Below, piece by piece: positions 44,987 to 54,339 of a stretch of 64,000 nucleotides of DNA. The position numbers and the translations under genes are program-made. Position 1 is the stretch's first letter. Each line of letters opens with the position of its first letter. The DNA is from Rhizobiaceae bacterium. GTDB taxonomy: Bacteria; Pseudomonadota; Alphaproteobacteria; Rhizobiales; Rhizobiaceae. The notes beneath the pieces were generated by a model. It searched no databases and was not told where the DNA came from. It saw nothing but the letters and a program-made list of their open reading frames with translations. Location: the NCBI GenBank assembly GCA_023953835.1, contig JAMLJB010000002.1, positions 216,630 to 280,629 of the forward strand, read 5' to 3'.

Positions 44987-46039
44987 CTATGAAAACTGGA
45001 AAAGCGGCAGCGCGCGTTCGATCGTCCAGTAAGCGCCCAAGGATCCCACGACGTAACCGGGCACATAGGGAGCCCATCTCGGCAAATTGAACTGGAGAAC
45101 GCGGATCGCTCGCTGCGACAGAAGGACAATCAGCACAAAGGCAAGTTGGCCGATCTCGACACCAATATTGAAGAAGAGCAGCGCCAGCGGAATGTCGGCA
45201 CTTGGAAGGCCGACCATGGTGAGCCCGCTTGCGAAACCGAAACCGTGCAGAAGACCGAACGCAAAGGCTACGACCCATGGATTGCGCAGCGTGAAACTGG
45301 TCTGTCCTCGCCACAGGCGCACGATTTCCACCCCCAGGAACAGGATCGAAAGCGCGATAGCCGCATTAAGCGGATCGCCTGGAATCGACGCGTAGCCGAG
45401 TGTCGCAATTGCCAGCGTGATGCTGTGCGCGACCGTGAAGGCGGTGATGGTCTTGATCAGCGAGCGCGTCGAGCGAACGATGATCATCAGGCCGACGACG
45501 AAGAGCAGATGGTCGATCCCCATCAAGATGTGCTCGATGCCGAGCGTCGCGTAAGTCTTGGCGACCTGCCAAGTGCTCTGGCGGTCGGTCAGCTCGATCC
45601 ATGGATGCGTAGGCCGGACGATTTCCGTCACGTGCCGGCCGTCGAGCCAGGAGACGCGAACCAGGACGTCGGTGATCGTCGCTTGGAGGCCTACAAAATC
45701 GATACGCTGGCCTGCGAGCTCGCCGCCGGGCAACTCGATCCGGCGCCGCTCGACTGTGGAATCGTTCAGCCGCTGGACGACCGGCTCGCTTAAGTTCTTG
45801 GCGGCCTCCGGCAGTTGCAGCATGACCAGCAGCGGCACTTCCACGTTGACCGGAAGTCGCCACAAGACGTCGTATTGTCCCGGCTTCGTCTCGCGTATCT
45901 GCAGATAGGCAGGCCGCGACTCGTGCGCTTCGGCCGGGGGCGGCATCGAGACAACTGCGAGCCAGAAAAGCGCGATCGCCTTCAGAACAACGGAACAAAG
46001 CGCGCGGAGAAACCCCGTGCGGTCAGCTTGCTTCGCCAC
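44987..46039 (-). CDS. HupE/UreJ_2 family membrane protein with exported N-domain
   Basis: A 350-residue protein. After the signal segment (about 15-40, ending EAHESRPAYLQIRE) there is a 130-residue extracytoplasmic beta domain (YDVLWRLPVNVEVPLL to VTEIVRPTHPW). The HupE-like membrane domain follows with GIEHILMGIDHLLFVVGL and FGLLHGFGFASGL. This is the PF13795-type architecture. It overlaps the parvulin gene by 17 bases. Substrate and direction are unknown. Confidence 0.85.
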   Translation of the reverse strand: MAKQADRTGFLRALCSVVLKAIALFWLAVVSMPPPAEAHESRPAYLQIRETKPGQYDVLWRLPVNVEVPLLVMLQLPEAAKNLSEPVVQRLNDSTVERRRIELPGGELAGQRIDFVGLQATITDVLVRVSWLDGRHVTEIVRPTHPWIELTDRQSTWQVAKTYATLGIEHILMGIDHLLFVVGLMIIVRSTRSLIKTITAFTVAHSITLAIATLGYASIPGDPLNAAIALSILFLGVEIVRLWRGQTSFTLRNPWVVAFAFGLLHGFGFASGLTMVGLPSADIPLALLFFNIGVEIGQLAFVLIVLLSQRAIRVLQFNLPRWAPYVPGYVVGSLGAYWTIERALPLFQFS

Positions 46040-46913
46040 TGGCCGGCTCCTTTGCGGTGGCGTCGGGACCCGGTTTGTCGAAGGTGGGAAGCACGACTTT
46101 GTATTTCTCGCGCATCACCCGGTAGGCCTCCTCGCGGAATTCCGCGCGGCGGGCCTCTACGTAGGCCGCCCTTACATCCGCCTCGGTTTCCTCGAAGCCG
46201 GGCGTGATCGGCGGAGTTAGCTGCTCGACGAAAACCGCATGCCAACCGTAAGCCGACTCGATGGGGCCGGCCCACTGTCCGGGCTTGAGGGTGAAGACCT
46301 CATGCGCGAAGGCAGGGCCGAAAATCGAATAGAGATCGGCTTCCGTACGCTCGGCATAGGCGTTCTGGAACATGAAGCGGTCGCCGTTCCCAGGCTCGGC
46401 GGCGGTCGAGACTTCTCGTTCGGCGATGTCGCGCGCGTTTTTTCCATGCACGTCGAACGAATAGTAGACGTGGCGGAAGCTTACGCGCGGCGGCAGCACG
46501 AATTGATCGCGATGGACTTCGAACCACTTGCGCAATTCTTCCGCGGTCGGTTCATCGAGCGAGGACAGATCCTCCGCCAGGAAGTCCATCTTCTGCGCCA
46601 AGCGGCGCTTGATGATAGTATCTTCCTTGTCGAGCCCCATCGCGATCGCTTCGCGATAGAGCACTTCCTCGCGGACCTTGGTTTCAACCATGCTGCGGAT
46701 AGCCTCGGGCGGCGGCGGCGGCCGGCCCTGCGCCATCCACGCCACCAGCATCTGGTTGATATCGCCCTCGGAGATGACGATCTCGTTGCTCGAGGCCGCG
46801 TTTTCCGGCGCTTTCCGGTAGCCGGCATAAAACAGCACCGCGCCGATTAGCACGAAATGCAGAAGCGGCTCGGAAACGAGCCGCTTTAGCAAGGAAGGAT
46901 TGGAGGCACTCAC
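46023..46913 (-). CDS. Parvulin-type peptidyl-prolyl isomerase, membrane-anchored
   Basis: A 296-residue protein with a single N-terminal helix (LLHFVLIGAVLFYAGYRK), a SurA-like helical region (about 45-140, EIVISEGDINQMLVAWMAQ, KVREEVLYREAIAMGLD) and a degenerate PPIase region near 150-240 ending GPIESAYGWHAVFVEQLTPP, the parvulin hallmark. It likely folds or escorts a partner of the same operon in the periplasm. It is 37 bases downstream of the DUF3604 gene. Confidence 0.85.
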   Translation of the reverse strand: MSASNPSLLKRLVSEPLLHFVLIGAVLFYAGYRKAPENAASSNEIVISEGDINQMLVAWMAQGRPPPPPEAIRSMVETKVREEVLYREAIAMGLDKEDTIIKRRLAQKMDFLAEDLSSLDEPTAEELRKWFEVHRDQFVLPPRVSFRHVYYSFDVHGKNARDIAEREVSTAAEPGNGDRFMFQNAYAERTEADLYSIFGPAFAHEVFTLKPGQWAGPIESAYGWHAVFVEQLTPPITPGFEETEADVRAAYVEARRAEFREEAYRVMREKYKVVLPTFDKPGPDATAKEPASGEAS

Positions 46914-46950
46914 GCGATACCCTTACCCCGAAGCTGGATCGAGGCGACGC

Positions 46951-49215
46951 TCAGCGCTTGTCCTTGTTGAGGTCGACCAGAGTTTCGGGCGTCGGGATCA
47001 CCTCGTAATTGGCGTAGCCGAACTCGCTGCTGCGTGCGAGCAGCGTCCGGTCGCCGACCTTGTAGGCGGTCCAGTTCAGCTTTTCGTTGCCGAAATTCTC
47101 GACGATCTTGCCGTCGGTGATCTCGTAACCCACGGGAACGCCGAGATAGGCGTCTCGGTCCGCATCGCCGAAATGCTGCGGCAGGGGTTGACGTGGATCG
47201 ACGTTGAGAATCACGCGCTGGCCGGTTGCATCCCATACTGTCCGATATATGGCGCCATTCACCAGGTTCTTGAGCCACACGGTCTTGCCGACCGTCAGCG
47301 CGGTCAACGCCTGCTGGTCGAGAGCCTCGCCGGTGGTGCCGATGTCGGCGATGCGCACACCTGCGGCGGCATGTTCCTTAGCCTTGCCGGGAGCATACCA
47401 GATCGGTGAGGTCCAGGCGCGCTCCTGAACGGTGGCCGGCACCACTTCCGGCACCTTGACGCCCACTTCCTTAGCCTGGATCGTCGTCCAGCGCGGCGTC
47501 GGGATCTCCAACACGCGTGCATAGTAGAAGGCCTGAACGGATGGGTCGAAATCGGGGTCCGTCCAGACGGTGCTGAGTTCGGACGAGCCGATGGAGTTCT
47601 CGTAGGTCGCGTTCTCAATATCGACTGTGGAACCAATGGCCGGTACCTTGCCTGCCACCACGTCCGGCTTGCGGTCCCCGGACCACACGACGTCGTAGAT
47701 CTTCTCGAACGACTGCCCGCTCGACGACCAGCCCTTGACAATCTGCACTCGGTCGAGATTGCCCGAGGTCGGGTCCTTAACCGCCCAGACGACGAAGGAC
47801 GGGGCCTTAGCGTCGGTCTCGGCCGGCAGGTCGGACCCCATCGGCACGCCGCGCTTGTAGGCTTCGGCCACCCAGTGTTCACTCCAACGGTCGCCCCAAA
47901 GGGAACGGTCGGAGAAATCGTAGCCGCCGAAAAAGCGCACCTTGATGCGCGTTCCGCTGGTCGCATAGGTTTCCTTGCGCTTCATGGCGTCGAACAGCGA
48001 GGCACGGGTGTTCTCTTCGGCCCAGACCGCGCTCAGGCTTGCGGGATTGAGATAGCGAGGGTCCAGGCCGGCGAACATCTTGCCTTCCATGCGGCCCTTC
48101 ATATCGCCATCGGCCGCGCCATGGCCGCCGAAGAAATTGTTCTGGCGATAGGGCGCGGCACCGTTGTGCGAATCCGAACCGCCCATGAAGCCCATCTTGT
48201 AGGGATTGTAGCCCTTGGTGTCGTACATCGCGAGCCCGTTGCGCAGCGCGTCGCGTACGAAGCTGCCCTTGATGCCGTCGAAGCGGCCGGCCGGATCGCC
48301 GAGCAGGTAGGACATGATCTCATAATTGGCGAATTCGTCGTTCGGCGACAGCAGCGGGTGTGTTTCGGACTGCCCCTTGATCTGCTTGATCTCGATCAGC
48401 GGTTCGTTGCGCATGCGTGAGTCGGCCCAGGCGGCATCGATCGGACGGCCCTTGAAATCCACCTCGGTCGGATACATCAGTCCGTCGGACAGATTGGCGT
48501 TGTGCGAGATGGCGAGCAGTTCGATGCCTTCGCCCCGCTGCTTGTCCATCCAGGCCCACAGATCCTCCGGCGCCTGCGAATCGAAGGACGTGAACGGGTA
48601 AGGCGGCAATTTATCGCCATCCCTGAAATAGACGTTGCGATGCATATTGCGGCTGTTGGGCGTCGACGTCCATTCATAGGCGTTGAAGGCCGTGAACTTG
48701 CCCGGCTCGTTGGCCGCGTCCGCCATCGCGTTGTTGCGGTCCCAGACCGACGACATGATCTCGGGCGAAACCAGTTCCTTGATCGGCTGGTTCGACGTCA
48801 TTGTGCGCCCCAGCATCAGGTAGATGCGCTGGATGTCTGCCGGCGTCTTGACCTGCAATTCCTTGCCGAGCGCGCTTTTAGCCAACGCCGTACTCGGGTC
48901 GGCCGCCTGCTGCACCACGCCGACATATTCGGAATGGTCGGTGACGGCCATCCAGTCGAGCGGCTGCTCGATCTTCATCTCGAAGCCGAGCGCATGCATG
49001 AGCGGCTTGCCCTTGGCGTAGTTATAGGCATCCGCCGGGGTCGATTTGGTGTCGCCGAAAATATAGGCGTCGAACGACCAGCTCGTGTGGAGATGCTGCT
49101 CGCCGAAGAACACATCCCTGTCGGGGTTCGGGTCTGCGAAAGCCGCCGACGAAGACAGAATGGCCAACGCGCTGGCGCGCGCCATCCACTTTGAAGAAGT
49201 CCGCAGACGAAGCAT
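46951..49215 (-). CDS. DUF3604 exported metal-dependent hydrolase-like protein
   Basis: A 754-residue protein with a signal peptide (MARASALAILSSSAAFA). Metal-type motifs resembling PHP phosphoesterases are GEQHLHTSWSFDAYIFG near the mature N-terminus, MAVTDHSEYVG, LAISHNANLSDG and GFMGGSDSHNGAAPY, all His/Asp rich. The C-terminal part has WYAPGKAKEHAA and a final beta domain. DUF3604 has no proven substrate. A strong GGAGGGG precedes the ATG at 49215. It is the first gene of a five-gene minus-strand operon. Confidence 0.9.
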   Translation of the reverse strand: MLRLRTSSKWMARASALAILSSSAAFADPNPDRDVFFGEQHLHTSWSFDAYIFGDTKSTPADAYNYAKGKPLMHALGFEMKIEQPLDWMAVTDHSEYVGVVQQAADPSTALAKSALGKELQVKTPADIQRIYLMLGRTMTSNQPIKELVSPEIMSSVWDRNNAMADAANEPGKFTAFNAYEWTSTPNSRNMHRNVYFRDGDKLPPYPFTSFDSQAPEDLWAWMDKQRGEGIELLAISHNANLSDGLMYPTEVDFKGRPIDAAWADSRMRNEPLIEIKQIKGQSETHPLLSPNDEFANYEIMSYLLGDPAGRFDGIKGSFVRDALRNGLAMYDTKGYNPYKMGFMGGSDSHNGAAPYRQNNFFGGHGAADGDMKGRMEGKMFAGLDPRYLNPASLSAVWAEENTRASLFDAMKRKETYATSGTRIKVRFFGGYDFSDRSLWGDRWSEHWVAEAYKRGVPMGSDLPAETDAKAPSFVVWAVKDPTSGNLDRVQIVKGWSSSGQSFEKIYDVVWSGDRKPDVVAGKVPAIGSTVDIENATYENSIGSSELSTVWTDPDFDPSVQAFYYARVLEIPTPRWTTIQAKEVGVKVPEVVPATVQERAWTSPIWYAPGKAKEHAAAGVRIADIGTTGEALDQQALTALTVGKTVWLKNLVNGAIYRTVWDATGQRVILNVDPRQPLPQHFGDADRDAYLGVPVGYEITDGKIVENFGNEKLNWTAYKVGDRTLLARSSEFGYANYEVIPTPETLVDLNKDKR

Positions 49216-49362
49216 TTTACCCCTCCAGAAATCCGCACAGGTGACTGGTTCCATCAGCATGCCTATCCACTCGTTGGCACAGGAGCATGGTGACGAAGTT
49301 CCATGACCCTCTGCTAACGGATGAGCATGTGAAACTAAATTATCTGTATCCCTTCCGTTAAT

Positions 49363-49380
49363 CTTGTCATTTTACGCCAA
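49363..49380 (+). promoter_or_regulatory. 18-bp AraC-region motif, copy D
   Basis: CTTGTCATTTTACGCCAA, in the divergent gap between the DUF3604 operon (start 49215) and the exported protein at 49508, about 150 and 130 bases away respectively. Confidence 0.6.
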
Positions 49381-49507
49381 GCTGAGCAGTTATGAAAAGT
49401 GTGTCGCCTTCAAATTTCGACACTCAGGTATGGTTGGCGCGAAAGGATAAGACTGCCATCTCCCGCCATAGCATGATCGATTCGATGAAATGCAGGGAAA
49501 CCTACGA

Positions 49508-50140
49508 ATGCGTTTGTACTCAACGGTTTTCGCAGCCTGCCTAACCGCTGGCGCTCTACACCCTGTCGATCTGTTGGCTTGCGGGTACGACAATCCACAG
49601 TCAATTGCGCTCGGCTCACTCAACTGGGTCTATCCGGACGCCCTCTACGTTCACACAGCCGTGTCGCAGGCTGAGGCCGCCGGTTTGTTGCCGTCCGACG
49701 GGCTTGGCGCTCAGCGAGGCCCTTTTGCTTTCTACCGCGCTACCGCGACGATGAAGTCATTCGGTACCAATCTTGCAGACGCGCGCCTTGCGGAAGGCGG
49801 AGTAGCAATATCAGTCGTGTTGATACCGCAAGCGATGTGGACGCGTTACGAGATCGGCCCCAACGGAGTGAACGTACACGGTCACGCCGAAGGGCCTCTT
49901 GAGGACGACCTTGTTATCGTCACCGAAGAGACGGTTGTCAGGGCGCTGGTGGATGGAAAGCTGGATCCCATGACTGCTGAGAACAAAGGCTTGCTGCGCA
50001 TTTACGGCGTTCCCGAGCATATCGAAAAGGTGCGAGCGGCCCTGATGAGAACTGCCAAGCATGACAAGGCTCAGCCAATCCGTTTTTCGACAGCCGTATC
50101 AACGTCGCCCTCGGATTTCTCAGACGATGAACAATTGTAG
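49508..50140 (+). CDS. Exported hypothetical protein, 210 aa
   Basis: Signal peptide MRLYSTVFAACLTAGALHPVDLLA, then CGYDNPQSIALGSLNWVYPDALYVHTAV. The N-terminal Cys could make it a lipoprotein, although the lipobox (LLAC) is immediately at the cleavage site, which fits. The rest is a mixed fold with LIPQAMWTRYEIGPNGVNVHGH. No family is recognised. It is divergent from the DUF3604 operon across motif copy D, so it may be co-regulated. Confidence 0.7.
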   Translation: MRLYSTVFAACLTAGALHPVDLLACGYDNPQSIALGSLNWVYPDALYVHTAVSQAEAAGLLPSDGLGAQRGPFAFYRATATMKSFGTNLADARLAEGGVAISVVLIPQAMWTRYEIGPNGVNVHGHAEGPLEDDLVIVTEETVVRALVDGKLDPMTAENKGLLRIYGVPEHIEKVRAALMRTAKHDKAQPIRFSTAVSTSPSDFSDDEQL

Positions 50141-50275
50141 ATCCCGGCAACTTTTTTGAAGCCGCCGGTTGCACATGCAGATCAAGCCGCACGCTGACGG
50201 ACGCATTTTCATCGCCGCGTTCCCGGTTGCGGAACGATACGGCGCTAACGGTTGAAGGACCGTCACGAAGTGGAA

Positions 50276-51088
50276 ATGATATTGTCAAGCAATATAAGCG
50301 CCAGGTTGCTTTGTGCATTTGCAATCCTTGGGTGTTCCGTGCCTGCATTTGCTGACGAGGATGCCCAGGAACTCGCAAAGAAGCTATCCAATCCGATCGC
50401 CTCGTTGATCAGCGTACCGTTCCAGTTCAACTACGACAGCGGGTACGGTCCGGACGATGGTGAAAAGGCTTATGTCAATGTCCAGCCAGTGATTCCCTTC
50501 TCTCTGAACGAGGACTGGAACCTGATATCGCGCACCATCCTGCCGATAGCATGGCAAAATGACATTGCGGGTCACTCCGGCGACCAGTTCGGCCTCGGCG
50601 ACGTCACCCAGAGCCTGTTCTTCTCTCCGAAGCGGCCCACGGACGGTGGCATCATCTGGGGTGTCGGCCCTGTCTTCCTCCTACCGACTGCCACCGACCC
50701 TCTTCTAGGCGGCGATCAGTGGGGGGCGGGGCCGACCGGCGTCGCCTTGAAGCAGTTTGACGGATGGACGGTTGGTATGCTGGCCAATCATATCTGGTCC
50801 TTCGCCGGGGACGGTGACAAAGCCGACGTAAACTCCACGTATATGCAGCCGTTTGTCTCCTACACCACACATGATGCCTGGACATTCACCCTGAACACCG
50901 AAACCACTTACAATTGGGAAGCGGAGGACTGGTCGGTTCCTGTCAACTTCACGGTTTCGAAGATCGTCAAGCTGGACAAAGTGCCGGTGAGTCTCACTGC
51001 CGGAGTGCGTTATTGGGCGGACAGCCCCAATAACGGACCTGACGGCTGGGGGTTCAGAACCGGGATTACGCTACTCTTTCCCAAATGA
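50276..51088 (+). CDS. Exported outer-membrane transporter-like protein
   Basis: A 270-residue protein with a signal peptide (SARLLCAFAILGCSVPAFA). The mature part has repeated beta strands with aromatic girdles: LISVPFQFNYDSGYGPDD, QFGLGDVTQSLFFSPKRP, GGIIWGVGPVFLLPTATD, TVGMLANHIWSFAGDG and a terminal GWGFRTGITLLFPK. This pattern is the neuromedin U-type/transporter annotation of many proteobacterial outer-membrane proteins, without assigned substrate. The ATG at 50276 is preceded by AGTGGAA. A decayed copy lies at 38653-39004. Confidence 0.78.
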   Translation: MILSSNISARLLCAFAILGCSVPAFADEDAQELAKKLSNPIASLISVPFQFNYDSGYGPDDGEKAYVNVQPVIPFSLNEDWNLISRTILPIAWQNDIAGHSGDQFGLGDVTQSLFFSPKRPTDGGIIWGVGPVFLLPTATDPLLGGDQWGAGPTGVALKQFDGWTVGMLANHIWSFAGDGDKADVNSTYMQPFVSYTTHDAWTFTLNTETTYNWEAEDWSVPVNFTVSKIVKLDKVPVSLTAGVRYWADSPNNGPDGWGFRTGITLLFPK

Positions 51089-51292
51089 TTGTTGTGCAGA
51101 GCGCAGGGAGCTTGACAAGACGCAAGCTAACCGCACGGAGCAGCTCCGGTGGTTCGCTCAGACGTCCCGAAAAGACGGTGGCCGCCACCTATTCCCGCAT
51201 GCTGGCGAACCTGGGGACAGATGCCCATCTCCGGTCAGACTGCGATGCGCAGATACCGCTTGTCTGCCCCAGCGGTAGTCGGTATGTGAAAT

Positions 51293-51310
51293 CTATCCAT
51301 TTTGCGCCAA
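51293..51310 (+). promoter_or_regulatory. 18-bp AraC-region motif, copy E
   Basis: CTATCCATTTTGCGCCAA, about 40 bases before the likely GTG start of the AraC gene, suggesting autoregulation. The least conserved of the five copies. Confidence 0.5.
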
Positions 51311-51349
51311 TGCCTATATTTGGGGTTGTTTCAAATAGTCCTTGTCCCT

Positions 51350-52387
51350 GTGATCTCCAGCCATGTCTTGCAGGGTCTGCCCGCGTTCGTACGAACCGAG
51401 ATCGGGGAGAGAGCTCTGCAGCGCGCCAATCGCGCGGCGGGTTTCGATCTAGAACTTATCGAGGATCGAAATTTCTACATTCCTCAGCAGTCCGTGGTAG
51501 GGTTCGTCGACGCGATGGCAAGAGCGGTCGGCGACGCGAATCTCGGTCTTCTGCTCGTACCCAATATGGACGTTGCCACCTATGGTAGCTTCGGGCGTTA
51601 CATCACGGAAGCAGACACGCTCGGCCAGGCGATCACGCGGAGCATCGCGGCGCTGCAGTATCACAGTACTTTTGACAAGCTGATTGTCGCCACAAACGAG
51701 GAGGAAATACGCTTTAGCTATAAATTCGCCCTGGCTGGGGCGCAGGGATACAGTTCGGTAGCGTGCGCTGCTGCCGGTGAACTGTTGAGCCTCTTCCGCG
51801 CATATCTGCCTGACTATTGGCGCCCTCTTCGCATCGAACTTGACATCCCAACTCCGTGCCACACCTCGCTCTTTGAAGATGTGTTCCAATGCCCAGTCAT
51901 ATTCAATGCACCTGCCGTGGTAGTCGTCGGTGAGCGGCATCGGCTGATGGCGTCATCGAGACGAACATCGAGGTCGACCCTGACTCTTGATGACGTTGCG
52001 CGCGATCGTCCAGGTGGTGCACCCCGTAGCTTGCTCGACATCGCCGTTGCACAGATCCGCGCACAGCTTCTTACCGGAGACGTCTCGATCGAGGATGTCG
52101 CGCAATCGATGGATACGAGCGTTAGAACGCTTCAACGTGAACTCCAGCAGATAGGTACGGACTTTCGTACACTGACCAGTTCGGTTCGGATCGAGCGCGC
52201 GACTGAACTGTTGCGAAATACCAGCGTTTCGATGACCAGCATTTCAGAAGACCTCGGCTATGCGTCTCCTGCTGGATTTTCGCGCGCCTTTCGCAAGGCG
52301 ACAGGAGTCGGGCCGCGCGAATATCGTTCCATGGGGTCTGGTCAACCTAACGGCCGATCGAACCTTGATGAATACGATTCGCTTTAG
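51350..52387 (+). CDS. AraC-family transcriptional regulator
   Basis: About 345 residues. The N-terminal ligand-binding domain is of the Arabinose_bd-type found in OruR/ArgR-like regulators (ALQRANRAAGFDLELIEDRNFYIPQQSVVGFVDAMARAVGDANLGLLL). The C-terminal double HTH (about 245-335) has ISIEDVAQSMDTSVRTLQREL-like and ISEDLGYASPAGFSRAFRKATGVGPREYR motifs. The frame is open from a TTG at 51302, but that start would place the operator motif inside the coding region; GTG 51350 fits the family better. No strong ribosome-binding site is seen. Confidence 0.85.
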   Translation: MISSHVLQGLPAFVRTEIGERALQRANRAAGFDLELIEDRNFYIPQQSVVGFVDAMARAVGDANLGLLLVPNMDVATYGSFGRYITEADTLGQAITRSIAALQYHSTFDKLIVATNEEEIRFSYKFALAGAQGYSSVACAAAGELLSLFRAYLPDYWRPLRIELDIPTPCHTSLFEDVFQCPVIFNAPAVVVVGERHRLMASSRRTSRSTLTLDDVARDRPGGAPRSLLDIAVAQIRAQLLTGDVSIEDVAQSMDTSVRTLQRELQQIGTDFRTLTSSVRIERATELLRNTSVSMTSISEDLGYASPAGFSRAFRKATGVGPREYRSMGSGQPNGRSNLDEYDSL

Positions 52388-52543
52388 CTTCGCCTGGACC
52401 GAGTGGGATCTACCCCCTCCTTCGCCCGAGGTCGGGCTCGCACCTTAAACCACAAAGGGCGAAGGCGTTTAGCGCCAGTCGTTGCACCGGGTTAGCCGCC
52501 AGCCATTCCAGCGCTGCGCCACGCGACCTTCCCGCCTTGTATC

Positions 52544-52572
52544 TGTCCGAAACTTGTAGCATATTTCGGACA
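52544..52572 (+). promoter_or_regulatory. Inverted repeat operator of the AbiE locus
   Basis: TGTCCGAAA-N11-TTTCGGACA, perfect 9-bp arms; the last base is the A of the antitoxin start codon. AbiEi antitoxins are known to repress their own promoter through inverted repeats. Confidence 0.7.
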
Positions 52573-53246
52573 TGGCCACGGCGACACCCGATACCGATAT
52601 TCGCACCCGCGTGCTTGCGCGAATCCAAGCCAACCCGGACGAGGTGTGGACGCCGGGGGATTTTGCCCATCTCGGCGCTCGTGCGGCAATCGACAAGACG
52701 CTGCAGCGACTGGCGGCTGCAAAGGAGCTGCGCCGGATAGATCGTGGCCTCTACGACCGGCCGCGGACGAACAGCCTGACCGGGCGAGCGACTGTGCCCG
52801 ACTATCGGGCCGTAATCAGGGCTGTAACCCGGCGCGACAACGCGCGCGCCGTCATCGACGGCATGACGGCAGCCAACGACCTCGGTCTCACCACAGCCGT
52901 GCCGGCTAAGATCGAGGTACTGGTCGATGCGCGGCTGAAGCCCATAAAGCTGGGCATCCAGGAAATCCACTTCAAATACGCGGCACCGAGCCGCCTTTAT
53001 TGGGCTGGCCGGCCAGGGATGCGGGTCGTCCAGGCCCTGCATTGGATGCAGGACATGCTTACCCAGGAGAGCGAACGCAAGCGCATCCGCACGGTGTTAC
53101 GACGCCTGCTTGACGACCCCAGGCATGGTAAGGCCATCCGCGAGGACCTGCGCGCCGGGCTGTCGGCCGTGCCGATCTGGATGCAGGAGTTCCTGCGCGA
53201 ACTGCTCGTGCCGAATGTCTCGGTCGAGGCAAGCCATGAGCACTGA
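52572..53246 (+). CDS. abiEi: AbiEi-type antitoxin (DUF6088)
   Basis: A 224-residue transcriptional regulator/antitoxin. An N-terminal winged helix (about 10-60; RVLARIQANPDEVWTPGDFAHLGARAAIDKTLQRLAAAKELRRIDRGLYDRP) is followed by the AbiEi C-terminal region (VIDGMTAANDLGLTTAVPAKIEVLVD). It neutralises AbiEii and represses the operon. The start overlaps the operator repeat. Its 3' end overlaps the toxin gene by 11 bases. Confidence 0.9.
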   Translation: MATATPDTDIRTRVLARIQANPDEVWTPGDFAHLGARAAIDKTLQRLAAAKELRRIDRGLYDRPRTNSLTGRATVPDYRAVIRAVTRRDNARAVIDGMTAANDLGLTTAVPAKIEVLVDARLKPIKLGIQEIHFKYAAPSRLYWAGRPGMRVVQALHWMQDMLTQESERKRIRTVLRRLLDDPRHGKAIREDLRAGLSAVPIWMQEFLRELLVPNVSVEASHEH

Positions 53247-54297
53247 CGCCTACCGCCGGATTATTGCCGCGGCACCACGCGACAGGCTCGACTTGTTCCT
53301 CGCGACGGCGAACCGCATCGGCGCTCCGGTGGGGAATGTGGAAAAGGACTTCTGGGTCTGCTGGACGCTCAATGCGCTCTATCACGAGCGCCCTGCGGGC
53401 GAACCGCGGCTGCTCTTCAAGGGCGGCACCTCGTTGTCGAAGGGCTACGACCTGATCAAGCGCTTTTCCGAGGACATCGACGTTACCGTGTTCCGCGACG
53501 ACCTTGAGGAGCCAGCCTCTGTTGAAGATCTCGAGGCGCTGTCGAACAAGAAGCGCCGCACCAGGCTCGACACCATTCGGAACGCATGTCGCACTTATAT
53601 CACCGGACCGCTCAACGCGTTCCTCGCCGCTCAATTGGCGGATGTCACCAGCGGGACAGGACGCGTCGAAGTCGATGACGCAGATCCCGATGGGCAGAGC
53701 CTGCTGGTCTGGTACCCGGAGGTGGAGCCGCGGGACGGGGCTTATGTCCGACCGGCCATACGTCTCGAGTCGGGCGGGAAATCGGCACTCGATCCGCACG
53801 GCCCGCTGACGATCATTCCCTATGTCGCCGAGGAGGCCGCAGACATCGATCTGGCGGTGCCAGAGGTGACAACGATCGAGGCGACGCGGACCTTCTGGGA
53901 CAAGGTAGTCATCGCTCACGGATTGCGCCGCTGGTTCGAGCGGCGGGGCGAATTGCGGCAGGAGGGTCAGCGCGTTTCCCGGCACTATTACGACCTGCAC
54001 TGCCTTGTGCAGTCGGAAATCGGGAAGACCGCGCTTGCCGACCTAAATCTTGTCGCCGATTGCGTGCGGCACGCCCGCATGTTCTTCGATCGGCCCGACT
54101 ACGATCTGGCCTCGGCCGTCCCGGGGAGCTTCGCGATTGAGCCGACGCCTAAAATGGTGGATGCGCTTACCCGCGACTATGCCAACACGACCGCCATGAT
54201 TTTCGGCGCGGCACCGAGCTTTGAGAATGTCATGGCCTCGGCCGGACAGATCGAGAGGGCCCTGAATGCCGGCAAGTGGCGGGCCGACCACCGATGA
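53236..54297 (+). CDS. abiEii: AbiEii/AbiGii-type nucleotidyltransferase toxin
   Basis: A 353-residue DNA polymerase beta-like nucleotidyltransferase, catalytic motif LLFKGGTSLSKGYDLIKRFSEDIDVTVF (GGTSLS and the SEDID metal Asp pair). The family inhibits growth, in characterised members by adding nucleotides to tRNA, and can abort phage infection. VRPAIRLESGG and the TFWDKVVIAHGL segment are typical. It pairs with the antitoxin in a type IV-like arrangement. Confidence 0.92.
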   Translation: MSTDAYRRIIAAAPRDRLDLFLATANRIGAPVGNVEKDFWVCWTLNALYHERPAGEPRLLFKGGTSLSKGYDLIKRFSEDIDVTVFRDDLEEPASVEDLEALSNKKRRTRLDTIRNACRTYITGPLNAFLAAQLADVTSGTGRVEVDDADPDGQSLLVWYPEVEPRDGAYVRPAIRLESGGKSALDPHGPLTIIPYVAEEAADIDLAVPEVTTIEATRTFWDKVVIAHGLRRWFERRGELRQEGQRVSRHYYDLHCLVQSEIGKTALADLNLVADCVRHARMFFDRPDYDLASAVPGSFAIEPTPKMVDALTRDYANTTAMIFGAAPSFENVMASAGQIERALNAGKWRADHR

Positions 54298-54339
54298 GCA
54301 GTGGCCATCTAATGACGCGCAGGCACGAACGGCCAGATG

